64,000 nt of DNA from Ruixingdingia sedimenti (GTDB lineage: Bacteria > Pseudomonadota > Alphaproteobacteria > Rhodobacterales > Rhodobacteraceae). Positions 1 through 7,778 of this stretch are shown here, piece after piece. Every line of letters starts with the position of its first letter. Within the stretch, counting starts at the first letter, position 1. The translations under genes were made by a program, and so were the position numbers. A model generated the notes under the pieces. That model was not told the DNA's origin. It did no database searches and was given only the letters and a program-made list of their open reading frames with translations. The stretch is from positions 62,001-126,000 of the forward strand of contig NZ_JAVKPH010000007.1 in the NCBI RefSeq assembly GCF_031432425.1, written 5' to 3'.

Positions 1-395
1 ACCTCGTCGCCTTCGGTGCCCGCGAGGATCCCCTTGAAGCGGCGGCGGCCGTCGATCAGTTCGGTCGTTTCCACCCGCGCCTCGTAGCCCAGCCACATGT
101 CGAAATCCTTCAGCCGCGTCAGCGGCCGGTCGATCCCGGGCGAGGACACTTCGAGGGTATAGTTGTCCTCGATCGGGTCTTCCACATCCAGCAGCGCCGA
201 GACGGCGGTGGAAATGCGGGCGCAATCCTCGACGTCGATGCCGCCGTCGGGGCGGTCGGCCATGATCTGGAGGATGCGCGTCTTGCCCCCCATCAGGCGG
301 ATGCGCACCAGTTCATAGCCCATCCCCTCGATGGTGGGCGTGACGATCTGCGCGAGTCGCCGGTCGATGGCGGTCTTGGCGATAAGGTCGGTCAT
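1..395 (-). CDS. rimP: Ribosome maturation factor RimP (partial, 3' end off the window)
   Basis: The minus-strand frame starts at an ATG at 395 and stays open to the window edge, giving about 131 residues. The N-terminal part includes IEGMGYELVRIRL, GIDVEDCARISTAVSALLD and YTLEVSSPGIDRPL, which are the conserved segments of RimP (the SPGxDRPL motif closes its N-terminal domain). RimP binds the free 30S subunit and helps late assembly. In proteobacteria it normally heads the rimP-nusA-infB operon, so nusA should lie just left of the window. A strong hairpin plus U-tract lies 20-50 bases upstream of the start (separate entry) and could attenuate the operon. Only the C-terminal SH3-like domain is missing, because of the window edge and not because of damage. 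Confidence 0.95.
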   Translation of the reverse strand, partial: MTDLIAKTAIDRRLAQIVTPTIEGMGYELVRIRLMGGKTRILQIMADRPDGGIDVEDCARISTAVSALLDVEDPIEDNYTLEVSSPGIDRPLTRLKDFDMWLGYEARVETTELIDGRRRFKGILAGTEGDE

Positions 396-413
396 TTGGG
401 TTGCCTGAGGGCG

Positions 414-442
414 AAAAACAAAAAACGGGCCACGCGGCCCGT
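414..442 (-). terminator. Intrinsic terminator or attenuator in the rimP leader
   Basis: On the minus strand a 7-bp GC stem (ACGGGCC/GGCCCGT with the loop GCGT) at 425-442 is followed by a T-run interrupted by one G (424-414). This is the classic shape of a Rho-independent terminator. It ends about 20 bases before the rimP ATG, so it either ends a short leader transcript starting upstream on the minus strand or works as a rimP attenuator. No gene is visible on the minus strand between it and the Fsr-like gene start at 609. Confidence 0.7.
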
Positions 443-608
443 CGCAAGCTCCGGTGGGCTGCGGGTTTGGACCCCGTAGCGCCGCTGTTGATGGCGATAT
501 ACGCGCGGCGGGGCGGTTTTGCAAGGGTCTGCCGAAAAGCGCATCTGCCTCTGGTCTTTTCCCGCGGCGTCTGGTTGAAGCGGGTCATCCCGGATCGGAG
601 TTTTCCCG

Positions 609-1823
609 ATGACCATCGCCGCCAATACGGGGCCGGGGCTGAAGACAGCCCAAACCGCCACCTATTCCGTCATCCTCGCGGTGAGCCTCTGCCACCTTCT
701 GAACGATGTGATGCAGTCGCTTCTGTCGGCGATCTATCCGATGCTGAAGGAAGAATTCGCGCTGGATTACTGGCAGATCGGCATGCTGACGCTGGTGTTC
801 CAGTTCACCGCATCGCTGTTGCAGCCGGTGGTGGGGATCTACACCGACCGCCACCCGAAACCGTGGAGCCTGCCTTTCGCCATGGCCTCCACCTTTTGCG
901 GGCTGCTGCTGCTGGCGCTGGCGCACAGCTATGTGATGATGGTGATGGGGGCCTGCATGATCGGGCTCGGGTCGTCGGTCTTCCACCCCGAATCGGCGCG
1001 GGTGGCGCGGATGGCCTCCGGCGGGCGCTACGGGATGGCGCAGTCGGTGTTTCAGGTGGGCGGCAACGTGGGCACGGCCATCGGGCCGCTGCTGGCGGCC
1101 TTCATCGTGGTGCCGATGGGGCGCGGGTCGGTGGCGTGGTTCAGCGTGCTGGCGCTGGTGGCGATCCTCGTGCTCAGCTGGGTCAGCCGCTGGTATGCGG
1201 GCATCGTCCGCGCCGCCGCGCGCGGCCAGGCCGCCGACCGCACGCTGCCCCTGCCCCGGCGGCGGGTGGCGGTGGCGCTGGTGGTGCTGGCGTTCCTGAT
1301 GTTTTCCAAGGCCGCCTATATGGCCGCGCTCGGCAACTACTATACCTTCTACCTGATCGAGAACTTCGGGCTTTCCACACAGCAGTCGCAGATCATGCTG
1401 TTCGTGTTTCTGGCCGCGGCGGCGGTGGGCACGGTGTTCGGCGGGCCGTTCGGCGACCGGCTGGGGCATGTGACGGTGATGTGGGTGTCGATCCTCGGCG
1501 TGCTGCCGCTGACGCTGTTGCTGCCGCATGTCGGGCTGGTGGGCACCGGGGTGCTGACGGTGCTGATCGGGCTGGTGATGGCGGCGTCGTTCCCGGCGAT
1601 CGTCGTCTTTGCGCAGAACCTGCTGCCCGGGCGGATCGGGATGGTGTCGGGCGTGTTCTACGGCCTGTCGTTCGGCATGGCCGGGCTGACCGCCGCCGGT
1701 TTGGGCGTGATGGGCGACCATCTGGGCATCGTGCGGGTGTTCGAGATCTGCGGCTGGCTGCCCGCGCTCGGCCTGCTGACGGTATTCCTGCCCCGTCGGT
1801 CGGAATGGGTCCGGGTGGGCTGA
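609..1823 (+). CDS. MFS transporter, fosmidomycin-resistance (Fsr) family
   Basis: A 404-residue polytopic protein with about 12 hydrophobic segments. Near the N-terminus it has SLCHLLNDVMQSLLSAIYP, and at about 110-140 it has GLGSSVFHPESARVA, both typical of Fsr-type efflux permeases (the HxxND and FHPExAR motifs). Family members export fosmidomycin and other small compounds, driven by the proton gradient. The start follows CGGAGTTTTCCCG. The gene stands alone on the plus strand, between rimP (divergent) and yacG (convergent), and ends next to a perfect bidirectional terminator palindrome. The substrate cannot be told from the sequence. Confidence 0.88.
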   Translation: MTIAANTGPGLKTAQTATYSVILAVSLCHLLNDVMQSLLSAIYPMLKEEFALDYWQIGMLTLVFQFTASLLQPVVGIYTDRHPKPWSLPFAMASTFCGLLLLALAHSYVMMVMGACMIGLGSSVFHPESARVARMASGGRYGMAQSVFQVGGNVGTAIGPLLAAFIVVPMGRGSVAWFSVLALVAILVLSWVSRWYAGIVRAAARGQAADRTLPLPRRRVAVALVVLAFLMFSKAAYMAALGNYYTFYLIENFGLSTQQSQIMLFVFLAAAAVGTVFGGPFGDRLGHVTVMWVSILGVLPLTLLLPHVGLVGTGVLTVLIGLVMAASFPAIVVFAQNLLPGRIGMVSGVFYGLSFGMAGLTAAGLGVMGDHLGIVRVFEICGWLPALGLLTVFLPRRSEWVRVG

Positions 1824-1837
1824 AACGCAGGGGAAGG

Positions 1838-1869
1838 GCCCAAAAATTTTCGTCCGAAAATTTTTGGGC
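1838..1869. terminator. Perfect inverted repeat between convergent genes, bidirectional terminator
   Basis: A 15-bp perfect inverted repeat (arms 1838-1852 and 1855-1869, two-base centre) reads GCCCAAAAATTTTCG and its complement. It lies 15 bases after the Fsr-like gene stop and 10 bases before the yacG stop. The A/T tracts inside the arms give a U-run in either direction, so it can end transcripts from both convergent genes. Confidence 0.7.
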
Positions 1870-1878
1870 GGTCCGGCC

Positions 1879-2040
1879 TCAGCCCTCTTCCCGCGGGGGT
1901 GTCTCGTCCTCGTCCGTTTCCGGCACGGGGATGACATAGCTGCCGTTCAGCCAGCGGCCGAGGTCGATGTCGGCGCAGCGTCTGGAACAGAACGGCCGAT
2001 ACTGCGGATCGGAGGGTTTCTTGCAGATCGGGCAGGTCAT
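1879..2040 (-). CDS. yacG: Zinc-binding DNA gyrase inhibitor YacG
   Basis: A 53-residue protein with the full YacG signature: CPIC at residues 3-6, then FCSRRCADIDLGRWLNG, giving four zinc-ligand cysteines followed by the IDLGxW motif. YacG binds GyrB and inhibits supercoiling in E. coli. The ATG overlaps the stop of the upstream RNase E/G gene (ATGA at 2037-2040), so it is co-translated as the last gene of infA-maf-RNase-yacG. The acidic, proline-rich tail (PETDEDETPPREEG) is normal for the family. Confidence 0.93.
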   Translation of the reverse strand: MTCPICKKPSDPQYRPFCSRRCADIDLGRWLNGSYVIPVPETDEDETPPREEG

Positions 2041-3074
2041 GCCAGTGCCTCGCGCAGGGGTTGGCGGTCGCGTTTGCGCTGCAATTCGTACAGGCCGAGC
2101 GTCGTCCAGCCCGCAAGGCTGGTTTCTGCGCCTTCGGCCCTGAACACGCCGCGCAACACCTGATCCAGCACCGCGCGGTCCTTCTTGGACATGGGGGCGA
2201 AATCCACCACCACCTGCCCGCCAAGGCCCCGCAACCGCAACTGCCGCGGCAGATCGCGCGCCGCCGCCACGTTCACCTTCAGCGCCGCGGCGGGCGAGGT
2301 GTCGGGGCCGGTGTTCACATCCACCGCCACCAGTGCGCGCGTGGGTTCGATCACCATGCCGCCACCGCCGGGCAGCGCCACATCCGCGTCCAGCAGGTCG
2401 TCCAGCATCTCGTGCACGCCGAGGGGGGCAAAGCCGTCCTCCTCCACCGCGTCGGGCGCGGGGTCGGCCCATTCGCGCCACGCCAGTTCATGCGCACCCG
2501 CGGCGGCCACCAGCAGTTCCGGCCCGCCGGCGGTATCGGCCATCACCGCCTCTGCCAGCGCGCGCATTTCGGCGATGTCGGCGGCGATGTCCTCGTCATC
2601 CGCATGTTCCGCGACCGAGCGCAGGATCAGACCGAAGCCTTCGCCCGCACCGGCCATCGCATCCGCCGCCAAAGCCTCCAGCACCGCGCGCCGGTCCTCT
2701 TCGCGGATACGGCGCGAGATGTTGATTCCCGGCGCCCCCGGGGTCACGATGCAATGGCGGCTTTTGAACAGCACGCGCAGCGACACCGGCACGGCCTTGC
2801 CGGGTTCGGCCACGCCAGACACCTGCACCACCACCCGCTGCCCCGGCGCGAGGCCCGACACCTGTTTCAGGAAACCCGACCCGCCCGGCAGCTTGACGAA
2901 CACCCCGCCCTGGCCCTTCATCGGGCGGTCCACGATACCCCGGCAGATCGCGCCGGGGGTCAGCGCGTCATCGCCCGGCGGGTCGATCAGGAAATCCACC
3001 AGGGTGCCGTCGACGATCAGGGCCGCGGCCTCGCGCCCGTCGATCTGGTCCAGCGCCACGACCCGGCCCTTCAT
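2037..3074 (-). CDS. Short ribonuclease E/G family protein
   Basis: About 345 residues. It starts at the ATG at 3074, which overlaps the maf stop as ATGA; an in-frame ATG at 3080 is also possible. An S1-like N-terminal segment (GQGGVFVKLPGGSGFLKQV) is followed by the RNase E/G catalytic core with ALVAVDVNTG and QVVVDFAPM, which hold the two metal-binding aspartates. The protein ends soon after this core, so the zinc-link and small domain of RNase E/G are absent, as is the RNase E scaffold. This short form sits next to maf and yacG in Rhodobacteraceae. It probably acts in rRNA or tRNA processing, separate from a full-length RNase E elsewhere. Confidence 0.87.
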   Translation of the reverse strand: MKGRVVALDQIDGREAAALIVDGTLVDFLIDPPGDDALTPGAICRGIVDRPMKGQGGVFVKLPGGSGFLKQVSGLAPGQRVVVQVSGVAEPGKAVPVSLRVLFKSRHCIVTPGAPGINISRRIREEDRRAVLEALAADAMAGAGEGFGLILRSVAEHADDEDIAADIAEMRALAEAVMADTAGGPELLVAAAGAHELAWREWADPAPDAVEEDGFAPLGVHEMLDDLLDADVALPGGGGMVIEPTRALVAVDVNTGPDTSPAAALKVNVAAARDLPRQLRLRGLGGQVVVDFAPMSKKDRAVLDQVLRGVFRAEGAETSLAGWTTLGLYELQRKRDRQPLREALA

Positions 3075-3649
3075 GCGCATCCCCCATGGACGGGCCAGCC
3101 CGCCGCCGCCAGCAGCGCCGCGGTTTCTGCCACCGGCAGGCCCACGACCCCGGTGAATGACCCCGAAATCCACGGGACAAAGGCCCCCGCCAGCCCCTGA
3201 ATGGCATAGCCGCCGGCCTTGCCCTGCCATTCGCCGCTGGAAAGATAGGCGTTCAGTTCGACATCCGACAGCCGCTTCATCTTGACCGCCGTCACCACCT
3301 CGCGCAGCCACAGCCGCTCGCCCCGCCGCACCGCCACCGCCGTGATCACGGAATGCCGCCGCCCGCCGAGCGCGACCAGAAACGCCGCCGCCTCGCCCGC
3401 GTTGCGCGGCTTGCCGAGGATCCGGCGGCCCAACGCCACCGTGGTATCGGCGCACAGCACCACATCGTCGGGGCCGGCATCCACCGCCAGCGCCTTTTCC
3501 CGCGCCAGCCGCAGGCAATAGGGCCGCGGCAGTTCGCCCCGCTGCGGATCCTCGTCGATGTCGGGGGGCAGGATGGCATCGGGCACGACGCCGATCTGCG
3601 CCAGAAGCTCCTTCCGGCGCGGGCTTGCGGACCCGAGGATGAGCCGCAT
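3071..3649 (-). CDS. maf: Maf/YhdE-type nucleoside triphosphate pyrophosphatase
   Basis: 192 residues with the Maf signature LGSASPRRKELL at residues 4-15, DTTVALGRRILGKP in the middle and the YhdE-subfamily motif EWQGKAGGYAIQG near 140. YhdE-type Maf proteins hydrolyse dTTP, UTP and modified pyrimidine nucleotides and act as house-cleaning enzymes. The gene starts one base after the infA stop and overlaps the next gene by ATGA, so the four genes form one transcription unit. A second Maf, of the YceF type, is encoded at 56606-57205. The two are clearly different subfamilies and not a recent duplication. Confidence 0.92.
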   Translation of the reverse strand: MRLILGSASPRRKELLAQIGVVPDAILPPDIDEDPQRGELPRPYCLRLAREKALAVDAGPDDVVLCADTTVALGRRILGKPRNAGEAAAFLVALGGRRHSVITAVAVRRGERLWLREVVTAVKMKRLSDVELNAYLSSGEWQGKAGGYAIQGLAGAFVPWISGSFTGVVGLPVAETAALLAAAGWPVHGGCA

Positions 3650-3650
3650 C

Positions 3651-3869
3651 TTACTTGAAGCGATAGTTGATCCGGCCCTTGGTCAGATCATAGGGCGTCA
3701 TTTCCACCTGCACGCGGTCGCCCGCCAGCACGCGGATCCGGTTCTTCCGCATCTTTCCCGCCGTATGTGCGATGATCTCATGGCCGTTTTCCAGCTCGAC
3801 CCGAAACGTCGCATTGGGCAGGAGTTCCTTCACGACACCCGGGAATTCGAGCAGTTCTTCCTTGGCCAT
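3651..3869 (-). CDS. infA: Translation initiation factor IF-1
   Basis: 72 residues from the ATG at 3869: MAKEELLEFPGVVKELLPN, continuing with FRVELENGHEIIAHTAGKMR and ending KGRINYRFK, an almost textbook IF-1 (OB-fold, S1-like). IF-1 blocks the ribosomal A site during initiation. A GTG two codons upstream (3875) is in frame, but the family length of 72 favours the ATG. It heads the infA-maf-RNase E/G-yacG operon. Confidence 0.97.
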   Translation of the reverse strand: MAKEELLEFPGVVKELLPNATFRVELENGHEIIAHTAGKMRKNRIRVLAGDRVQVEMTPYDLTKGRINYRFK

Positions 3870-3965
3870 GTCCACTCCAACGCAAAACGGCCCGCGGGAA
3901 CCGCAGGCGCACAGTAAATGCGCGCAACCGCGCAGGTTTTCAAGGGCAAATGCGCGAAAACGTGA

Positions 3966-4841
3966 TCACCCCGCCCCGCCGGCGGCAATCCGCCCCGCCT
4001 GTTCGGGCCAGTGGCGCAGGTTCAGCACCCCGCCATCCCGCCGCACCTCTGCCACCGCGTCCATCGACACATCGGCAATCGCCCAACCCGGCGCATCCAT
4101 TGGCGTTTCCGTCAGGATGCCGGTTTCGGGCCAGCCGCGGTCGGGCGGCCCATAGATCGCGGCGCGGCCATGGTTTTCATCCACCGCCGGGCACCACGCG
4201 CAGGGCCCCACCGTGGGCGCCTGCACCACCACGCACTGGTTTTCCAGCGCCCGCGCCATCGCCCCCACCCGCACCCGGGTGAACCCCGCGACCGAATCGG
4301 TGCAGGACGGCACCAGCAGGATTTCCGCCCCCGATTCCGCCAGATGCCGCGCCAGCAGGGGAAATTCGCTGTCGTAGCAGATCAGCACCCCGATCCGCCC
4401 CACGGCGGTATCGAATACCGCCAGCGGCCCGCCGGGGGTCACATCCCAGTCCTCACGCTCGAACCGGGTCATGATCTGCTTGTCCTGATGGCCGACGATG
4501 CCCCCCGGCCCGTACAGCACCGCCCGGTTCACCGGCCGCGCACCCCCCGCCCAGACCGGGCCCGAGGCGCCGAGGATATGCACCCCATGCCGCCGCGCCA
4601 GTGTCAGGTGCAGATCGTCCACCGCGTCGCGGTGGCGGGCGGCCTCGTGCAGCGCGGCCTCCAGATCGGCGGCGACGGCCGCGCCGCCGAGGCTCGCCAG
4701 TTCCATCGCGCCGTATTCGGGGAACACCAGCAGGTCGGCCCCCTGCGCCGCGGCACGCGCGACCCAATCCGACAGCTTGGCGGCATAGGCGCCCCAATCG
4801 TCGAACCAGTCCAGCGGATAGGCGGCGGCGGCGATCCTCAT
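3966..4841 (-). CDS. Carbon-nitrogen hydrolase (nitrilase superfamily)
   Basis: 291 residues with the complete Glu-Lys-Cys triad of the superfamily: E42 in LLVFPEYGAM, K121 in GHQDKQIM and C155 in GVLICYDSEF. Members hydrolyse amides or N-carbamoyl groups. The match to a specific branch (omega-amidase, carbamoylase, aliphatic amidase) cannot be decided here. The start ATG overlaps the stop of the upstream proline iminopeptidase gene (ATGA at 4838-4841), so the two are co-expressed, which suggests a shared role in recycling peptides or amides. Confidence 0.85.
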   Translation of the reverse strand: MRIAAAAYPLDWFDDWGAYAAKLSDWVARAAAQGADLLVFPEYGAMELASLGGAAVAADLEAALHEAARHRDAVDDLHLTLARRHGVHILGASGPVWAGGARPVNRAVLYGPGGIVGHQDKQIMTRFEREDWDVTPGGPLAVFDTAVGRIGVLICYDSEFPLLARHLAESGAEILLVPSCTDSVAGFTRVRVGAMARALENQCVVVQAPTVGPCAWCPAVDENHGRAAIYGPPDRGWPETGILTETPMDAPGWAIADVSMDAVAEVRRDGGVLNLRHWPEQAGRIAAGGAG

Positions 4842-5821
4842 GCCCAGGCCCGCGGGCTTTGCAGGCAGTGCATCACCCGAACCAGTTCCGCGCTGATCCC
4901 CGGTTCCGACAGCGCATGCCCCGCCATCGGCACCATGCGCAGATCGGCGCGCCGCCAGCCCTCGACCAGCTTCCACGCCGATAGGGGCGGGCAGATCATG
5001 TCATAGCGCCCCTGCACCACGGTCGCGGGCACGTCCGCCAGCCGGTGGCGGTTGGCAAGGATCCAGCCATCATGATCCAGAAACCCGCCATGGGTGAAAT
5101 AGTGGTTTTCCAGCCGGGCGAAGGCGCGGGCGTATTCCGACGGTCCCTCGCCCACCGGGCCATGCACCGCAATCGCCGCCAGTGCGTTTTCCCAGGCGGA
5201 CCAGACACGGCCGAACCGCATCTCCTCCATCATGTCGCCGGAAAAGAGCCGGCGGTGATAGGCGGCGATCAGGTCGCCCCGTTCCCCTTCCGGGATCGGG
5301 GCGATGAACCGCGCCCATTCGTCGGGAAAGAACACCCCCGCTCCGCCGCCATAGAACCAGTCGAGTTCGGCCCGCGTCATCAGGAACACACCGCGCAACA
5401 CCAGATGCGCCACGCGGTCGGGGTGGGTGATGCCATAGACCAGCGCCAGCGTCGCGCCCCAGCTGCCGCCGAAGACGATCCAGCGGTCGATGCCCAGAAG
5501 GGTGCGGATCACCTCTATGTCGCGGACCAGATGCCAGGTGGTGTTCGCCTCGACGCTGGCATGCGGGCGGGACCGGCCGCAGCCGCGCTGGTCGAACAGG
5601 ATGATGCGGTAATGCGCAGGGTCGAAATAGCGCCGCATCACCGGGCTGCACCCGCCCCCCGGCCCGCCATGCAGCACCACCACCGGCACGCCCTGCGGAT
5701 GGCCGCATTGTTCCACATAGATGCGGTGGCCGTCGCCGACCTCTACCATCCGCTGGTCGAAAGGCTCCAGCGGCGGGTAAAGGAACTCGACTGCGCGTTT
5801 TTGTCCTGACGTCCTGTCCAT
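4838..5821 (-). CDS. pip: Proline iminopeptidase (alpha/beta hydrolase, S33)
   Basis: 327 residues. HGGPGGG at 51-57 is the oxyanion-hole motif of prolyl aminopeptidases, and the nucleophile elbow GGSWGATLAL has Ser120. FDQRGCGRSRPH and the long lid region also fit the S33 family. The enzyme releases N-terminal proline from peptides in the cytoplasm. It is divergent from ubiG with a 60-bp shared promoter region, and it overlaps the downstream nitrilase-family gene. Confidence 0.93.
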   Translation of the reverse strand: MDRTSGQKRAVEFLYPPLEPFDQRMVEVGDGHRIYVEQCGHPQGVPVVVLHGGPGGGCSPVMRRYFDPAHYRIILFDQRGCGRSRPHASVEANTTWHLVRDIEVIRTLLGIDRWIVFGGSWGATLALVYGITHPDRVAHLVLRGVFLMTRAELDWFYGGGAGVFFPDEWARFIAPIPEGERGDLIAAYHRRLFSGDMMEEMRFGRVWSAWENALAAIAVHGPVGEGPSEYARAFARLENHYFTHGGFLDHDGWILANRHRLADVPATVVQGRYDMICPPLSAWKLVEGWRRADLRMVPMAGHALSEPGISAELVRVMHCLQSPRAWA

Positions 5822-5881
5822 GACCCCCTATATAACGCGCCAGACCCGCCCCGCCACGGGCAAAGCCACGAGGAGGACGCG

Positions 5882-6631
5882 ATGACGGACACAGGCCAGA
5901 CCGTCGACCCGGCCGAAATCGCCAAGTTCGAGGCGATGGCCGCCGAATGGTGGGACCCGAACGGCAAGTTCAAGCCGCTGCACATGCTCAACCCCTGCCG
6001 GCTGGACTACATCACCCGCCAGATCGCGGCGGAATTCGACCGCGACCTGCGCGCGCCCGCGCCTTTCGCCGGGCTGCGGCTGCTGGACATCGGCTGTGGC
6101 GGGGGCTTGCTGGCGGAACCGATGGCGCGGTTGGGGGCCGATGTGGTGGGCGCGGATGCGGCGGAACGCAACCTTCCCGTGGCGCGCCTGCATGCCGAAC
6201 AGTCGGGCCTTGCCATCGACTATCGCCACACCACGGCGGAATCGCTGGCCGCCGCCGGCGAACGGTTCGACGTGGTGCTGAACATGGAGGTGGTCGAACA
6301 CGTCCCCGATCCGCTGGCCTTCCTGACCGCCTGCCGGGAGTTGCTGAAACCCGGCGGGCTGATGGTCTGTTCCACCCTCAACCGCAATGCGAAAAGCTTC
6401 ATGATGGCCATCGTCGGGGCGGAATGGGTGATGCGCTGGCTGCCGCGCGGCACGCATGACTGGGCCAAGTTCATCACGCCCGATGAACTGGCCGGCCTGC
6501 TGCGCCGCGCGGGGCTGGACCCGGTGGACCGCAAGGGGATGGTGTTCAACCCGGTGACTTGGGGCTGGTCGCTGTCGGACCGCGACCTTTCGGTGAACTA
6601 CGTCACCGCCAGCATCAGGCGCGGGGGCTGA
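5882..6631 (+). CDS. ubiG: Ubiquinone biosynthesis O-methyltransferase UbiG
   Basis: 249 residues. The N-terminal FEAMAAEWWDPNGKFKPLH and the following LNPCRLDYI are the UbiG signature. SAM motif I is LLDIGCGGGLLAEPM at about 68-82, and motif post-I ends in GAD. UbiG performs both O-methylations in ubiquinone synthesis. A good ribosome binding site (GAGGAGG at about 5870-5876) precedes the ATG. The last bases overlap a GC hairpin (GCGCGGGG/CCCCGCGC, 6619-6639) that may stop transcription between ubiG and the convergent RTX gene. Confidence 0.95.
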   Translation: MTDTGQTVDPAEIAKFEAMAAEWWDPNGKFKPLHMLNPCRLDYITRQIAAEFDRDLRAPAPFAGLRLLDIGCGGGLLAEPMARLGADVVGADAAERNLPVARLHAEQSGLAIDYRHTTAESLAAAGERFDVVLNMEVVEHVPDPLAFLTACRELLKPGGLMVCSTLNRNAKSFMMAIVGAEWVMRWLPRGTHDWAKFITPDELAGLLRRAGLDPVDRKGMVFNPVTWGWSLSDRDLSVNYVTASIRRGG

Positions 6632-6649
6632 CCCCGCGCCCGGCCGCGA

Positions 6650-7714
6650 TCACAGGATAACGTCGAAATCGCCCGCCACCACCACCGGCGCGCCCTGCAT
6701 CCTGATTTCCGCATCCGCGATCCGGTCGCCGTCAAGGTCGATGCCCACGCGGCCATTGGCATAGCGTACCTCGCCCGCCACGCCCGTGAAGGCCGCGGCA
6801 CCGATGAAGTGCAGCCCCGACGCCACGGCCGACAGGTCGATCACATCGATACCGGACTGGAACTCGCGGATCACATCGGCGGCGGCGCCCACGCCCGTAT
6901 CCGCCGCAGAGGTAAAGACGAACCTGTCCGTCCCTGCGCCCCCCAGCATCGTGTCGGTGCCACGCCCGCCGATCAGCACGTCATTGCCCGCACCGCCGAA
7001 CAGCCGGTCCGCCCCGAAACCACCATCGAGCGTGTCGTTCCCGCCGCCGCCATACAGCGCATCCGCCCCGCCATCGCCCGAAATCAGGTCGTTGCCGCCA
7101 TCGCCATACAGAAGATCGGCACCATCGCCACCCGACAGCGTGTCGATGCCCGCGCCGCCCCAGATCGTGTCGTTGCCGGCGTCGCCGGACAGCCGGTCCC
7201 GGCCGTTGTCGCCCATGATCTCGTCATGGCCGATACCGCCCCAGATCGTATCGTTGCCATCCATGCCAAGCAGCGTGTCGTTTCCCGCACCGCCATGCAG
7301 TACGTCGTTGCCGATAAAGCCTTCCAGAAAATCGTGACCGCCGCCGCCGTTGATCGTATCGTTGCCAAGCGCCCCGAAGATCATGTTGGACCCCGGTCCG
7401 CCGGTCACCTGAAACCGGGCCTCACCGGCCAGCGACAGATACATCGCCGGGTCCGCCAGCGTCAGCCGCACCGTCACGCCTGCGGGCGCCTCGACGATCA
7501 GCTGGCCGACGCTGACCACGGCGGTCTCGACCGGCACCGAAGCGTCGTTCACCACGACGCGCTGGCCCGCCTCGGCCGCGTCCAGCGCAGCCTGAAGCGT
7601 GGCGTGGCTGGACAGCAGGACCGGATCGAACGTGAGCGGATCATAGCCCCAGATCTGTACATGGGCGCCGGGGGCGTCAAAGATGGTTCCGGTATCGTTC
7701 TGGATAGCGTGCAT
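6650..7714 (-). CDS. Secreted RTX-type calcium-binding repeat protein
   Basis: 354 residues. There is no N-terminal signal peptide. Residues 1-110 form a beta-rich region without a recognised enzyme motif. Residues about 112-265 hold some 17 tandem nonapeptides of the GGxGxDxLx type (for example GGAGNDTLL, GGDGADLLY, GGAGNDVLI), which form a calcium-loaded parallel beta-roll. The C-terminal 90 residues (DVIREFQSGIDVIDLSAVA, then VGIDLDGDRIADAEI) resemble the C-terminal domain of serralysins and other type I secreted proteins. Export is therefore likely through an ABC-type type I system, but no such transporter genes are nearby. The protein has no catalytic domain, so it may be structural, adhesive or bacteriocin-like; its function is unknown. 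Confidence 0.88.
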   Translation of the reverse strand: MHAIQNDTGTIFDAPGAHVQIWGYDPLTFDPVLLSSHATLQAALDAAEAGQRVVVNDASVPVETAVVSVGQLIVEAPAGVTVRLTLADPAMYLSLAGEARFQVTGGPGSNMIFGALGNDTINGGGGHDFLEGFIGNDVLHGGAGNDTLLGMDGNDTIWGGIGHDEIMGDNGRDRLSGDAGNDTIWGGAGIDTLSGGDGADLLYGDGGNDLISGDGGADALYGGGGNDTLDGGFGADRLFGGAGNDVLIGGRGTDTMLGGAGTDRFVFTSAADTGVGAAADVIREFQSGIDVIDLSAVASGLHFIGAAAFTGVAGEVRYANGRVGIDLDGDRIADAEIRMQGAPVVVAGDFDVIL

Positions 7715-7778
7715 GGGCTTTCCTTTCCCTGAATGCCGCTATTTTATCACTGCCGGCTTGTGTTCACATTGACGTCGA

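Noticed and set aside
443..600. A tRNA or tmRNA gene on the minus strand upstream of rimP
   Set aside because: E. coli has a tRNA gene upstream of rimP, so I looked, but no cloverleaf, T-loop or CCA end can be drawn; GGGTCCAAACCC does not match a T-arm.
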